Below, one piece after another: positions 1-10,665 of a stretch of DNA of 64,000 nt. The position numbers and the translations under genes were made by a program. The notes beneath the pieces are model-generated. The model saw only the letters and a list, made by a program, of their open reading frames with translations, did not search any database and was not told the origin of the DNA. Where the stretch lies: contig NC_084729.1 of the NCBI RefSeq assembly GCF_033807575.1, positions 3,906,001 through 3,970,000 of the forward strand, given 5' to 3'. Position 1 is the first letter of the stretch. Every line of letters begins with the position of its first letter. Origin of the DNA: Cydia pomonella (lineage: Eukaryota > Arthropoda > Insecta > Lepidoptera > Tortricidae).

Positions 1-69
1 CCAAGTGTGACAAGGAGGGGGGAGGGGTCGAAAAACCTAGAAATTCTTGTGATGTAATTAATGGATGAC

Positions 70-120
70 CCCTAATAGGATCCCGTTTTACCCTTTGGGT
101 ACGGAACCCTAAAAATTTTG
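70..120 (+). repeat. 3' end of a dispersed moth repeat (ACGG-type element)
   Basis: The sequence ends in a cccgttttaccctttggg run followed by a tacggaaccc terminus. The same end is seen in longer copies at 1903-2112 and 13166-13369 and inverted at 10121-10333. Only the last ~50 bases are present here. Confidence 0.6.
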
Positions 121-260
121 CAGAATTGTTTTATAGCACTAACACCTTCGTCTAGTTTAAGTTTGCGGTTATATCAAAAATACACACTGTAGGTATATGA
201 GGAGACCCGAAGCACTGTAGTAAAATAAATAATTTTACTACCGTACAGAAAGGAATATGT

Positions 261-476
261 CGGAGGATATGTCGTAGGGATGATGACCGATGGGGCCAGC
301 GAGTACTGTTCTGGAGACCTGGACTGAGAAGCCGAGGTGACGGAAAACCACGAGCCAGATGGTCGGACGATATCAGAAAGACGGCAGGGCCGACCTGGCA
401 TAGAACCGCCGCATACAGAACAACATGGAAATCCATGAAAGAGGCATATGTTCAGGAGTGGACGCATATATGCTGA
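261..476 (+). pseudogene. RTE-like LINE, C-terminal ORF end
   Basis: The plus-strand frame beginning at 261 is open to a stop at 474-476. It reads like the extreme C-terminus of RTE-type non-LTR retrotransposon polyproteins: a basic GKPRARWSDDIRK segment (the R-W-x-D-D-I signature), a TW...R..A..R..W segment, then an EAYVQEW end. Nothing upstream encodes the reverse transcriptase or endonuclease, so this is a 5'-truncated dead copy. A related piece with the same signature lies inverted at about 39100-39420. The family assignment is inferred from memory of this C-terminal signature, not from a search. Confidence 0.6.
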
Positions 477-954
477 GAAGAGAGAAGAGACAGAAAGGAA
501 ACTTCCTACAAAACTGAAGTTTGACAGCAATTCAGGGCCGAATCATGTCCCTTTCTAATGTATGGAACTATGCCTTTCGGCTATTTAGGGTTGTCAAAAT
601 TCATGTAATTATCTTATCTGTGGTTGTGCACGCAAAGGAACGTCAAGTTTTACCAACCCTAATAATTGCTCGGAGCAATGCTGAGCCGAACGGAGCCGAG
701 AACGCCCGAAAGCTCTAGTTTCCTCCCCCTGCCCGAAGTCCATATTCGGCCCATCTCTAGTTCAACTTCTTCCCGAGTATAATAGTAAATGGTAAATTAC
801 ACATTTTCCTTGTTCATTCAAGAGTAACATGAGGCGTAGCTAATTAAGCTAATTGAGATGTCCCACGTTCTAATTAGCATTATTATGTGTGAAATATATG
901 TGGTACTGTTTGCACATAAAATTTAATTAAATTAACTTAATTGATATGCACAGA
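477..954. other. Intergenic, no recognised feature
   Basis: AT-rich DNA with short open frames only, none with a signal peptide or known motif. A small run with repeated gagccgaacggagccgag is present around 680-705. I see no gene. Confidence 0.5.
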
Positions 955-1262
955 GTGCTGGTGGCCTAGCGGTACGAGCGTGCGATTCCACCCGGAGCTC
1001 GCGGGTTTAAACCCCGGCTGGTACCAATGAGTTTTTCGGAACTTATGTACGAAATATAATTTGGTATTTATGTACCAGCCGCTTTTAGGTGAAGGAAAAC
1101 ATCGTGAGGAAACCGGACTAATCCCAATAAGGCCTAGTTTACCCCCTGGGTTGGAAGGTCAGCCGGCAGTCGCTTTCGAAAAAACTAGTGCTTAAGCCAT
1201 TTCTTGGGATCAGTTGCCAAGCGGACCCCAGGCTCCAAAGAGCCGTGGCTCCAATGGTTATT
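955..1262 (+). mobile_element. tRNA-derived SINE (family 1)
   Basis: The 5' head has an A box (tggcctagcgg, from 961) and a B box (gggtttaaacccc, about 1002-1014) as in a tRNA gene, followed by a non-tRNA body with the recognisable cgtgaggaaaccggacta segment. Other copies lie inverted at 2590-2917 and 26166-26471, with a degenerate one at 5205-5362. The head cannot fold as a full tRNA and is followed by the repeat body, so it is a SINE and not a tRNA gene. Confidence 0.8.
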
Positions 1263-1374
1263 GCTCACCTAGGTGTAACAATGTAAGATTAATAGAAATA
1301 AAATTTTACTACTTATATACTGTAGCCACGGATATTTTTTTGATGCTCTTCTCGTAAATTCTTAAAAAATGTAC

Positions 1375-1516
1375 TAGAGTCAGACTAAGATAAGTTGTCA
1401 GCAGTTTTGACAGCCCAGACAGTGCAAGTGTTATTTTAAATGTCAAACTTCTATGAAATGATGACGTTTACTTAACACTTGCACAGGCTGTGGACTATCA
1501 AAACTTTAGCTAGGTT
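1375..1516. mobile_element. MITE with agtcagac termini (family 8)
   Basis: It begins agagtcagactaagataag and contains the internally inverted pair gacagcccagacagtgcaag / cttgcacaggctgtgg. Further copies lie at 11122-11248, 38854-38993 and 47153-47302. It is a short non-coding hairpin-forming element of about 140-150 bp. Confidence 0.65.
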
Positions 1517-1902
1517 TTGAACATACAGACAAAAATATTGTATTCAAACGTTATTAAATTTAGAATAATAATGGTTTAAAAAATGTTATCAAATTTAGAA
1601 TCATCATCATCATCACAGGCCTTTGCGTCTATTGCAGACGATTTAAGCATTGCTGTTTAGACAACGGGTTTGGTGACTGTGGAGGCCGATGCGTGAGTGA
1701 ATTTAGAATAATAATATTAATAATGGTTCAAATACTTCAAATCTCCCAGGCTGACAAAGTGTTCCGGACTCTCCGCCATATTTTTTCATTCTATAAAAGG
1801 CAGCAATTATCAGTGTCTCAGTCCTAAATAAAGAAGACTGACAATCCCCATACAAGGCCGCGAGAATAAATTAGTCATTGTTGTAATGTAAATATTATTT
1901 TA

Positions 1903-2112
1903 AAAAACCGCGCGAACAAACAAGTGCGAGTCGGACTCGCCCACCGACCGAGGGTTCCGTACTTTTTAGTATTTGTTGTTATAGCGATAACAGAAATATA
2001 TCTCACTATCACGGTTCATTAGATACAGCCTGTTGACAGACGGACAGACGGCCGGACAGCGGAGTCTTAGTAATAGGGTCCCGTTTTACCCTTTGGAGAC
2101 GGAACTCTAAAA
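1903..2112 (+). mobile_element. ACGG-type moth repeat, full-length copy
   Basis: Starts with an aaaccgcgcgaacaaacaag variant of the common accggacaagtgcgagtcgg head, holds a run of ACGG-like tetranucleotides (gacagacggacagacggc), and ends tttggagacggaactctaa. The head and tail match copies at 10121-10333, 10459-10665 and 13166-13369. Confidence 0.7.
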
Positions 2113-2163
2113 ATGCAAAATGCTAATTATTTATTGTTAGAAAGTGAGTAATAAATAAATAAA

Positions 2164-2384
2164 TATTATAGGACATTATTACACAAATTGACTAAGTCCC
2201 ACAGTAAGCTCAATAAGGCTTGCGTTGAGGGTACTTAGACAACGATATATATATAATATGTAAATATTTATAAATACTTAAATACATAGAAAACACCCAT
2301 GACTCAGGAACAAATATCCATGCTCATCACGCGAATAAATGCCCTTACCAGGATTTGAACCCGGGACCATCAGCTTCATAGGCA
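2164..2384 (-). mobile_element. SINE family 2 (B-box ggttcgaatcc type)
   Basis: On the minus strand a tRNA-like B box (gggttcaaatcc) is followed by a body with atgagcatggatatttgttc and a tail reading cttactgtgggacttagtc. A near-identical copy lies at 53036-53287 (minus), with partial plus-strand copies at 3079-3275, 9439-9668, 50600-50672 and 61941-62060. Confidence 0.8.
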
Positions 2385-2589
2385 ATAGAAATAGAAATAG
2401 AAATGAATAGATAGTAATAGAAATGATGTTTATGTTACATAAAGTGCGTCACAATCAGCAAGTATTTTGCGTATATTATATGTATTGTTTCTAATGCATG
2501 TAACTGAATATGTTTATGTCAACATTAAAATTATGAATAATATAAGGGGGATGTTAAAACATATATATGTAAATGTTATGCTATAGAAA

Positions 2590-2917
2590 TCTTCTTCTTC
2601 CTCGCGTTGTCCCGGCATTTGCCACGGCTCATGGGAGCCTGGGGTCCGCTTGACAACTAATCCCAAGATTTGGCGTAGGCACTAGTTTTTTACGAAAGCG
2701 ACTGCCATCAGACCTTCCAACCCAGAGGATAAACTAGGCCTTGTTGGGATTAGTCCGGTTTCCTCACGATGTTTTCCTTCACCGAAAAGCGACTGGTAAA
2801 TATCAAATGATATTTCGTCCATAAGTTCCGAAAAACTCATTGGTACGAGCCGGGGTTTGAACCCGCGACCTCCGGATTGCAAGTCGCACGCTCTTACCGC
2901 TAGGCCACCAGCGCGCT
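2590..2917 (-). mobile_element. tRNA-derived SINE (family 1), near full length
   Basis: An inverted copy of the element at 955-1262. On the minus strand it has the A box (tggcctagcgg), a B box (gggttcaaacccc) and the body, ending at the cgcgaggaagaagaag tail. Short open frames here are only shadows of the repeat. Confidence 0.85.
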
Positions 2918-3078
2918 TATGTTATGCTATAGAAATATAAGAAAGAAAAACTAAATATTACAAAAAGAAAATAAATAAATAGGAATGTGACAAAACGTAA
3001 AATTGGATTTGTCTGACTGTTATAGTTATAGTTGGTTATAGTCACCAAAGAAGATTTAAAGCATATTCCATATTTTAT

Positions 3079-3275
3079 GGGTTCGAATCCCGGTTAGGGC
3101 ATTTATTTGTGTGATGAGCACAGATATTTGTTCCCGAGTCAAGGGTGTTTTCTATGTATTTAAGTTTTTTTTTTACATTATGTATATCGTTGTCTGAATA
3201 TCCATAACACAAGCCTTCTTGAGCTTACTGTGGGGCTTAGTAAATTTGTGTTGGATGTCCGTTAATATTTATGTA
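3079..3275 (+). mobile_element. SINE family 2, 5'-truncated
   Basis: Starts at the B box (gggttcgaatcccgg) and continues through tgatgagcacagatatttg to the actgtggggcttagtaaa tail. The A box is missing. Confidence 0.75.
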
Positions 3276-3313
3276 TTTATTTTAGTCATATATGTTTAAT
3301 ACCTTCGCCTTAC

Positions 3314-3535
3314 AGAAAACTGCAACCAAATAACACTAGACCCTACTCATAGTGTTGTGTTCCTGCCGGTGAGTAAGGTTGCCAGAGCTCAACGAGGGGG
3401 GGGGGGGGGCTTAGGGTTGGCAACGCGCATGTAACTCCTCTGGAGTTGCAGGCGTACATAGGCTACGGAGACTGCTTACCATCAGGAGGTCCTAATGCTT
3501 GTTTGACACCGAAGAAGTATAAAAAAAATGGCGCC
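3314..3535 (+). mobile_element. SINE-like repeat (family 3) with A-rich tail
   Basis: Contains aacactagaccctactcata, a G-run near 3399, and the conserved cctctggagttgcaggcgta and cataggctacggagactgct segments, ending in a tataaaaaaaa tail. Other copies lie at 6768-6962 (-), 31439-31569 (+), 37925-38038 (-), 50325-50525 (+) and 58988-59165 (-). Confidence 0.7.
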
Positions 3536-4640
3536 GTTTAGTGAGTAGACTTTTTTTTAATCTTCTGTATGAGCTCATTAGACTATATGGCGTCAGTAAA
3601 TAAGAATTAGCCTAAAATGCTTTTATATTACTTTAATTGTCTTTTTATGCATATGACAGCAGCCAGGTAAGTCGGACTTTATGTTTATAGAGTATTATAG
3701 CAGATTTTACACGCATATTTAAAATGGAAAAATAGTAAAAACACCACCTTCCAGAATAATGAGGCATGCGGGTAATTTTCCGTAAATTTCAAGGGTGCAT
3801 TCCTGAGCATAAATTAAGTAACTTTCTTAATGACACCGATATTCTAAGTAACTCCATTTGCAAGATAATCAATAATTTATTTTTATCTGATAAGATCGTA
3901 GGGGTAAGAGCATGCACACTTATCTTAGGGCACACTGCATACATATTGATTAGTGTTTAGTACGGGTTTACACATTTGCTACTAAACGTAAGTCTACTTA
4001 AAAAAAAAATATTGTAAGTACACAAATATGTTTACAGGGGTGTTAAGATTAACCTAATTCAATACAATTGACAAGATGTAGGTACCTTGGCTAGGAAATA
4101 TACTTGTCAGTTTGCTCTGGCTCCTACACTAGGCTCAGCCTGTCTCGTAGGTAGGGTTGCCATCTCTAAAATTTGGAAACCAGGACAAGACGCGTGAAAA
4201 CCCCGGATTTTAGAGTCCAGAACCCGGACATGTCAACAGGTTGTGCGTGTGTCGCGGGCGGCCTAAGGCTTTAAATATTTAAACCAGGACTACAAATGTA
4301 GTCCTCCCCGGACGCTCCCCGGACGCCCGCTAAACTAGGACAAATCCGGGGAAACCCGGACGGATGGCAACCCTACTCGTAGGCAACCCAGTAAGTACCT
4401 ACTATCTCGGACGATCGATGTTCGAAATGACATTGATTTGTCTATGTTTTGCAATTGTTTGGTTACAACATATATGGAGATTGCCCGTCTTGAATATATG
4501 CTAGTCTCTGGTGTATTAATGGAAATATTGACCATTAATGTTAGTGTTTCAATTCACAACCAGGTATATTAATAAGTTAGGTTACCTGAATTTGACTGTT
4601 TATGACCTTCGATATATTTTTCAGTAGTGATTTTCCTATC
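3536..4640. other. Intergenic, no gene recognised
   Basis: Small open frames occur (for example 64 codons at 3766-3960) but show no signal peptide, motif or codon bias. Around 4150-4380 the segments ccggggaaacccggac and cggacgctccccggacgccc form a weak inverted, CG-rich patch that is probably an old transposon end. Confidence 0.4.
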
Positions 4641-4649
4641 ACGGAATAA

Positions 4650-5145
4650 TAGTGTTCCGGATTTGGGAGGCGTGTACGGAGCCGAAGCCAACACGTAGCC
4701 GTTTTGACTCTATAATGAAATATAAAGGGTACACCGAGCGGATGTTGTCCTTGCCCGTAGCACGCACGGCACAGCACTGTCAGCTCTCGCCAGACTGTAA
4801 GGACTATTAGGAGTTGATGGAATCAAAGAGAAACTAGGCTATTTAGATGGTGACTTGCCCCCATAAGATGGGCCCCCACAAAAAGAGATATCTAGGATGG
4901 CTCAAGGGCAACACCAGTGTCACCTCTGGGCTGAGGGTAGAGAGGTGTCATAGCCAACTCGCCCCTTAGGTTTCCACATCTACTCTCAAGAACGCAGCTC
5001 TCGCGACTCCACTCTGGACGGCCGGCTAAGGCAATCCAGAAGCAGATAATTCTGTACCACCCACCTTCGGGTGACAGAACTCTTCAGGAGCACTTAGGTA
5101 CGTGGGGTCGCTACTCCCCAACAGCTCGCCGCAAGCTGCCTTGCG
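4650..5145 (+). repeat. Dispersed repeat shared with 39868-40492 and 32219-32556
   Basis: Shares blocks such as gatgggcccccacaaaaag, ggacggccggctaaggcaa and gctactccccaacagctcgc with the copy at 39868-40492 (same strand) and with an inverted piece at 32219-32556. No coding frame is conserved. It may be the untranslated 5' part of a non-LTR element, but that is only a guess. Confidence 0.6.
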
Positions 5146-5204
5146 TTATTACTGATTCATTTCATCAATTTCAGGCTAAAGTTTTCTAAAGGGGACTTTC
5201 AAGC

Positions 5205-5362
5205 CAGAGGAAAATTAGGCCGTAGGTAGTTCGATTTCCTCATGGCGTTTTTCTTCAACAAAAAACAAGTAATATTTCCAATGATATTTCCAATACAAGT
5301 TCCAAGAACCTAATGCGAACACGATCTCCAGTTTGAAGGCCGCAGGTGTTACCGTTAAAATC
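5205..5362 (-). mobile_element. Degenerate family 1 SINE
   Basis: The blocks gatttcctcatggcgttttt and gatatttccaatacaagttc line up in order with the body of the minus-strand SINE at 2590-2917, followed by a decayed B/A-box region up to gtgttaccgtta. Much more diverged than the other copies. Confidence 0.5.
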
Positions 5363-5669
5363 TGTTTTATACGTTATAATATATGTACATATGTAATTAT
5401 GTAGGCGCCGCGTGACAAACAAAACACCAAGCACATTTTTCTAAAAAACTCAATATTTCGTAAGGAGAACTTAAAGCAAATTAATATTTCATAAAAACTA
5501 CCAAGTGCGTGTAGCTCTGGTATTTTACTTTGTCATCCCCATGTTTCGTAAACCTCAAAAAACCCATTTACTGTGCCAAGAACGCGAACATCATCTTAAT
5601 TAAGTTCTAATTCAAACATTTATAAGGAAAATGCGTAGTTATGTTTCCGGAGACCACGTGTAAACCCTC

Positions 5670-5676
5670 TATAAAT
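5670..5676 (+). promoter_or_regulatory. TATA box of heliomicin-like gene 1
   Basis: TATAAAT 90 bp upstream of the start codon, followed about 25 bp later by an initiator-like atcacagttc. A ggaaaatgcg decamer at 5626-5635 resembles an imperfect kappaB site. Function is inferred from position. Confidence 0.6.
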
Positions 5677-5759
5677 ACCAAAAGCAACTAGCTACAATCA
5701 CAGTTCAACTCTCATCTCAAGCGAATTCACATATCTGAGTTTTAAACTTCAAAAACAAA

Positions 5760-5981
5760 ATGGTTTCCAAATCGACTATGTGCCTGTTAGTCTGCGTGGC
5801 GTTGATGGTGATTGTGTCGCAGCCGCAGAACGCGGTTCAAGCAGACGTGCACATCGGCAGCTGCGTTTGGGGAGCGGTGAACTACACTTCGAACTGCAAC
5901 AAGGAGTGCAAGCGTCGCGGGTACAGAGGAGGGCATTGCGGGAGCTTCGCGAACGTCAACTGTTGGTGTGAGAAGAAGTAA
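5760..5981 (+). CDS. Heliomicin-like insect defensin (copy 1)
   Basis: A 73-residue secreted peptide precursor. Residues 1-28 form a signal sequence (hydrophobic MCLLVCVALMVIV core) ending near AVQA. The mature part of about 45 residues starts DVHIG and has six cysteines in the C..C...C..C.C spacing of the CS-alpha-beta defensin fold. The blocks SCVWGAVNYTS, CKRRGY, GGHCGSFANVNCWC are those of heliomicin, the antifungal defensin first isolated from the noctuid Heliothis virescens. By family knowledge it would be secreted by fat body or epithelia into haemolymph and act on fungal membranes. The gene is intronless, starts after a short leader (gagttttaaacttcaaaaac) and has a TATA box 90 bp upstream. 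A second copy lies convergent at 8805-9023. The mature sequence is basic and all cysteines are present, so it looks functional. Confidence 0.95.
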   Translation: MVSKSTMCLLVCVALMVIVSQPQNAVQADVHIGSCVWGAVNYTSNCNKECKRRGYRGGHCGSFANVNCWCEKK

Positions 5982-6660
5982 ATTTTTCGAGATGCTCTGT
6001 TTCTTCAGGCAAAGCCAAGCTAGTAAGCTATTTGCCAGACTCATCAGCAAAACAGCGGCTGCCTACTTCAATTAAAAAATCGTCCAAGCCTCATGCAACA
6101 GACGACCTGCCTACATCGTTTGTTTTGGGAGGCCTATACTATCTTCCACATCGGTGTACGAATGGTTAATAAGTTTTGAGCGTCAATTCAAAACTCTTCA
6201 ACCATAATAACAACAAAAAAGTGTTCTGTCTACGTCAGTTGGTTTAGGGGATTTTCTTCCAAATAACTGTTGTGAAAAATCTACTAAGCATTTTAGTCAA
6301 TTTTCTTCACTTTTGTAAATGTAGGTATTTAAATACTCGTAGTATCAGTTAATGTTAATTGTAAGTTTTACTTCGATGACTTCTATTTTTGTGCGTTGAT
6401 TTAATTAAAATGTTGATTAATTGTCTTTCTTTCATTGTTTTTGCATGTGTCTATGAATTTTGTAGGTGTATAAACTAATCTTTAAATTGCGCGCCCTTCC
6501 TTAGTCTGTACACTACAAAAAAACTCGATATACAGTAAATGATGATGTGGAATTTTCTTTTGCAGAGTTGGTATTTTTGATGCATAATTTTGACTAAAAG
6601 CGGGGTGCCCCCCAAATATCTAAAAAAATGTTTGCTCTGATTGCAACAAACAATAATTAG
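5982..6660. other. 3' flank of heliomicin-like gene 1
   Basis: AT-rich DNA without a coding frame. The 3' UTR probably ends near the attaaa-containing stretch at 6400-6420. Nothing else is recognised. Confidence 0.45.
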
Positions 6661-6767
6661 GTGTAGGATAGTTGGTCCTAGGTAAGGGAGACCGTTGCAC
6701 CTTTCGTACCCTGTTGTAGCTTATTAAGGGGCTCCCTGGTGTCAATGACCTTCGATCTGAATCCCTT

Positions 6768-6962
6768 TTGCAACGTCGGTGCCAAGCAAGCATACGGCCC
6801 GCCTGATGCTAAGCAGTCTCCGTAGCCTATGTACGCCTGCAACTCCAGAGGAGTTACATGCGCATTGCCAACCCTAAGCCCCCCCCCCTCGTTGAGCTCT
6901 GGCAACCTTACTCACCGGCAGGAACACAACACTATGAGTAGGGTCTAGTGTTATTTGGTTGC
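6768..6962 (-). mobile_element. SINE-like repeat (family 3)
   Basis: Inverted copy of the 3314-3535 element. The minus strand carries aacactagaccctactcata, then the G-run, then cctctggagttgcaggcgta. The left side runs into about 100 bp of further repeat DNA (6670-6767). Confidence 0.7.
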
Positions 6963-7074
6963 GCGTGGCCCGCGCGGGCGCGTTGCCGACACTAACACTC
7001 CGCACCCTCGTTTGGCTTAGCCCTTAGTTTTCTAATGTTTTTTGTAACGTATCATATTAACAGCAACGGCTTTA

Positions 7075-7655
7075 AGCAATATAGTATCACATATTTACTT
7101 TAAAGTTCATTGTCTTCGAGATACCTATTTGGCATCAAAGTTGAACAATTTGAGGCCAAAAAACTGGTTTTCGGGCCATAACTTTCGTGTTAATTAGTTT
7201 AAAATTAAAATCTCTGACTTAAATATGAAAGATTCTTCACAGCAATCGAGTAACGAAAAAAGTGTTATTTTAGACATGGTTATAAAAAATCATAAGAATA
7301 AGTTTTTGGCAAACAAAAAATTTTATTTTGGTACAAGCTTTTATCGCTGACTGTACTTTTCTTTCCACAGGCAACTAATACTCATGGAGACAATTCTAAA
7401 AACCCCAAACACAAATAGGTTGCGTTCTTTTATCACGAGTTCCTGTGGCTACCTCCTGTCTCCATCATCAGATCAGCTCGATGGTACCATAATATTGCAT
7501 TGTCACCCGATTTACATATGTATGCAAATTTTCAGCTTCATTAGAAACCGGGAAGTGGGTCAAATTTAACTTGCAAGATTTGCTTACAGACCGACAGACA
7601 ACGGAACAGATGAAACTAAATAAAAGCTTGTAAAAATAAATGAAAGTTAATTTCA
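7075..7655 (+). repeat. Dispersed moth repeat (taagctttta/aagcttgtac type)
   Basis: The segment from about 7320 (tacaagcttttatcgctgac) through cccgatttacatatgtatgc to gtgggtcaaatttaacttgc reappears inverted at 47690-48010. No gene; the short open frames here are repeat shadows. Confidence 0.6.
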
Positions 7656-7664
7656 CTAATACAG

Positions 7665-7808
7665 CCCGCGTAGCCAACGTGCATATCGTTCACGCTCCGT
7701 GGCGAACGAAACGCAACTGTCACAGTCGCACTAATACGGAAGAGTGATAGAGAGAGATGACTACGCTACGCTACGGTGTGTTAACGATTGTAACTTTGGC
7801 TACGCGGC
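7665..7808. mobile_element. MITE with gcgtagccaacg termini (family 7)
   Basis: Begins ccgcgtagccaacgtgcata and ends ctttggctacgcgg, a terminal inverted repeat of about 13 bp. Related copies lie at 39662-39803, 42955-43069 and 46666-46774. Confidence 0.7.
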
Positions 7809-8219
7809 GGTATAAAATAGTAGCTTATCATTTACTGAATGTGTAGGGTTGATCCTGGTCACATTAACCTGAATCACCTTGTATGCAAGTTAATTTTTTA
7901 AGTTGGTTATAGTTTAAAAATAATAGTACTGCGCCACCAATATTGATGAACTTACGTGGAAATCTGACATGAGAAAACTCGATCATTAGGTTATGTGGAA
8001 ATAGTAAAACGTAATTATTAATTAACATTTTATTAAAACAAACAGAAATCTCACAGAAATAAAATAGGCAAAGGTAACATTTACAACAAATAGACACAAT
8101 ACTGTGATATAGGATGAAAGTAATTCGAAGGAAATGAAGAAACGAAAATTTATAATTGAATTAACAAAGATAAAGAAACATCTTACATTAAAATAAGGCA
8201 CAAAAAGCTTTCTTAAATA

Positions 8220-8432
8220 GGGAGCGTGCATGAACTATAGGAGGCAGCACAGGAGCCGTCAGATTTTTGGCGCGAGGCGTAAATGTGATGTTTATTGGTC
8301 CGATGTAGCCCACAAGATGGCAGAACCTACTATGCACAAGAAAACACGTGACGTATACATTTACATGTTTATTGTTCCGATTCAGGCCAAAAGATGGCAG
8401 ACCCTCCAACGCGCACGGTCCCTATAGTCACT
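8220..8432. repeat. Moth interspersed repeat with paired kagatggcag blocks
   Basis: Two similar halves: gtttattggtccgatgtagc...agatggcagaacc and gtttattgttccgattcagg...agatggcagaccc, bounded by gggagcgtgcatgaactata and gcacggtccctatagt. This looks like a SINE/MITE-type element with an internal duplication of about 90 bp. No gene. Confidence 0.55.
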
Positions 8433-8804
8433 GGGACACAAATGGCGGCTACGTATCGAAGTACGTCCCTGTTTTATTTAACTATGCTGACATATGCCAC
8501 CTGACATTGGGAATTAACAGTGGGGTACATTGCTGGTCCAACAAGTAAACTTTGATGCTGTTCACCAACCCAGAAACGTACAGCAAACTGTCAGTTGTCA
8601 GGTGATTTGAGTTGGTAAATAAAATAGGCGCCAGGTCTACAAGGATTTGAAGATTTTTTTAATACGCGATTGCAGCAAGGAACATAGTTATGACGACACG
8701 ATAAAATTGAAGTAAAATTTCTTGCAAATTTCTTGTCGTCTCGGAGCCAGATGAATTTTAATCAAAAATCTTGGAAAATCTTGAAGGTTTGTGCTGAGGC
8801 TTGA

Positions 8805-9023
8805 CTATTGTTCACACCAACAGTTGACATTCGCGAAGCTCCCGCAATGTCCCCCCTTGTATCCACGACGTTTGCATTCTCCATTGCAGTTCGAGGTGTA
8901 GTCCACCGCCCCCCAAACGCAGCTGCCAATATGCACATCAGCTGTCACCGCGTTCTGTGGCTGTGACACGATTACCATGAAAGCCACGCAGACTAACAGG
9001 CACATAGTCGATTTGGAAACCAT
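8805..9023 (-). CDS. Heliomicin-like insect defensin (copy 2)
   Basis: A 72-residue precursor, nearly the same as copy 1. The signal sequence is identical except for phenylalanine in place of leucine in the core and threonine near the cleavage site (AVTA). The mature part of 44 residues has all six cysteines. I start it at the MVSKSTMC methionine because this matches copy 1 and is preceded by the same ttaaac-rich leader; an in-frame ATG eight codons upstream (at 9047) is possible. It lies tail-to-tail with copy 1, about 2.8 kb away. Differences in the mature peptide include D for N in the VDYTS block, G for K before ECK, K for R before GGHC, and an EQ end in place of EKK. Role as for copy 1. 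Confidence 0.95.
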   Translation of the reverse strand: MVSKSTMCLLVCVAFMVIVSQPQNAVTADVHIGSCVWGAVDYTSNCNGECKRRGYKGGHCGSFANVNCWCEQ

Positions 9024-9111
9024 TTTTGTTTGTTTAAAGTTTGACAAACTAGTAACTAGTAACCACTTGAGATGCGGATGAGTTCTGTGTTCTCAACTAG
9101 TTGTAATACCC

Positions 9112-9146
9112 TTTTATACAGCTTGATAAGGAAACTAGGTTTCTCC
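9112..9146 (-). promoter_or_regulatory. Core promoter of heliomicin-like gene 2: TATA, GATA and kappaB-like sites
   Basis: Reading the minus strand: a kappaB-like decamer GGAGAAACCT (9137-9146), a GATA motif (cttatc, gataag on the plus strand at 9125-9130), then TATAAAA (9112-9118), about 95 bp upstream of the start codon. Neighbouring GATA and kappaB sites are typical of insect immune-gene promoters; their use here is inferred. Confidence 0.5.
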
Positions 9147-9438
9147 AGAATCATGAAATAATTTTCCTCGTTGAATCATTAGAATGAGCTATTGTTAATG
9201 CGCTTTGCACGTTCCAGATAACACGTGGGTTTTTCTTTATACGGTCTCCCCCAGTTGACGCGTAGAACTAGATTTACTGGCCTATGAGTCTTTGCAATTA
9301 ACTCAACTCATTAATTTCTATCCTATCCTTCTAAGGCCCACATGCCTATCTATGGTACTGTAGACTTCAATGAAATTGTAAACCATTTTCCTTACACCTG
9401 CTCGTAAAAGGTGTTATTACGGCCTAGGAGGTATTTGA

Positions 9439-9668
9439 CGACCGATCTGGCCTAGTGGGTGACCCTGCCTATGAAGCCGATGGTACTGGGTTCGAATCCC
9501 GGTAAGGGCATTTACTTGTGTGACTAACACAGATATTTGTTCTTGAGTTATGGATGCTTTCCATCGTATTGGTATGTGTATATCGTCACCTCGTACCCAT
9601 AGTACAAGTTTTGCTTAGTTAGGGGCTAGGTCGATCTATATAAGATGTCCCCTAATATTTATTTATTA
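9439..9668 (+). mobile_element. SINE family 2, near full length
   Basis: Has an A box (tggcctagtgggtgacc), a B box (gggttcgaatcccgg), the body and the cttagttaggggctaggtc tail, ending in atttatttatt. Confidence 0.8.
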
Positions 9669-10120
9669 TTATACGGTAGGCGACGCGGTCCGTAAATCCT
9701 AAATTTCGACCTAGGGCTGTATTTTCAATCAGGCAAAGAACTAAGGGCACATGGGCCTTAAAACTAGCTTAAATATCAAAAATAATTATCTGAAAACTAA
9801 AACTAGAACACATTATGTCTCTGATGTGTTACGTGACCGGTGGGTGTATTCCCATTTGTACCCGCTCCACATGACCGCCGCCATAAATGAGGATTTATAT
9901 GAATACACCTTTTCCCATCTGTGCCCAGCGGGGACAAATACACCGACTGGTGAACAAGGAGCCGGCCGCGGAACCGCCGGAACATGACACCCTTCGGCCA
10001 AGTCTTGTTTCCATTTCAGGCCACCAAAGGAAGGAAACTCGGGGGAAATAATTCATGTATAAGCGAATTTTGGCATAGTTGTAGATAAAGTAGTGATGGA
10101 TGGGTGAAGCTAAGGTCCAT
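9669..10120. other. Intergenic, possible hairpin repeat
   Basis: Around 9830-9935 the segments gggtgtattcccatttgtac and gaatacaccttttcccatct are an imperfect inverted pair, so the segment could form a hairpin. The open frame at 9751-9987 spans it and has no protein motif. No gene recognised. Confidence 0.35.
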
Positions 10121-10333
10121 TTTTAGGGTTCCGTACCCAAAGGGTAAAACGGGACCCTATTACTAAGACTTCGCTGTCCGTCCGTCTGTCACCAGGCTGT
10201 ATCTCATGAACCGTAATAGCTAGACAGTTGAAATTTTCACAGATGATGTATTTCTGTTGCCGCTATAACAACAAATACTAAAAAGTACGGAACTCTCGGT
10301 GGGCGAGTCTGACTCGCACTTGTCCGGTTTTTT
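10121..10333 (-). mobile_element. ACGG-type moth repeat
   Basis: Inverted relative to 1903-2112: gggttccgtacccaaaggg head, gtccgtccgtctgtcacc tract, ggaactctcggtgggcgag, ending gcacttgtccggtttttta. Confidence 0.75.
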
Positions 10334-10458
10334 AGGAATTAACTCTTATCTTAAGCGGTGGTGCATAGCAAAAAACTTTCTTGTAACTACATACATAAAA
10401 TTGTCTCTAAAAAGATTTCGTACACTTTTTCCTTAGGATGAATATTCAATCCCTGATT

Positions 10459-10665
10459 TTTAGGGTTCCGTACCCAAAGGGTCAAACGGGAACCTATTAC
10501 TAAGACTCCGCTGTCCGTCCGTCCGTCCGTCCGTCTTTCACCAGGCTGTATCTCATGAACCGTGATAGTTAGCCAGTTGAAATTTCTACAGATTATGTAT
10601 TTCTGTTGCCGCTATAACAACAAATACTAAAAACAGAATAAAATAAATATTTCTTTCCCTAATTC
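10459..10665 (-). mobile_element. ACGG-type moth repeat, truncated by a 5S-derived segment
   Basis: Matches the preceding copy up to aacaacaaatactaaaaa (about 10635). The expected end is replaced by the 5S-rRNA-like segment that follows. Confidence 0.65.

Noticed and set aside
174..530. Open frames of 94 and 118 codons on the minus strand
   Set aside because: They lie opposite a LINE C-terminal frame and have no motif.
955..1030. tRNA-like sequence with A and B boxes
   Set aside because: The same head occurs with the same 3' body in several places, and the acceptor stem cannot form; it is a SINE and not a tRNA gene.
7384..8548. Several open frames of 60-80 codons on both strands
   Set aside because: They lie in or between dispersed repeats, overlap each other, and lack signal peptides or domains.
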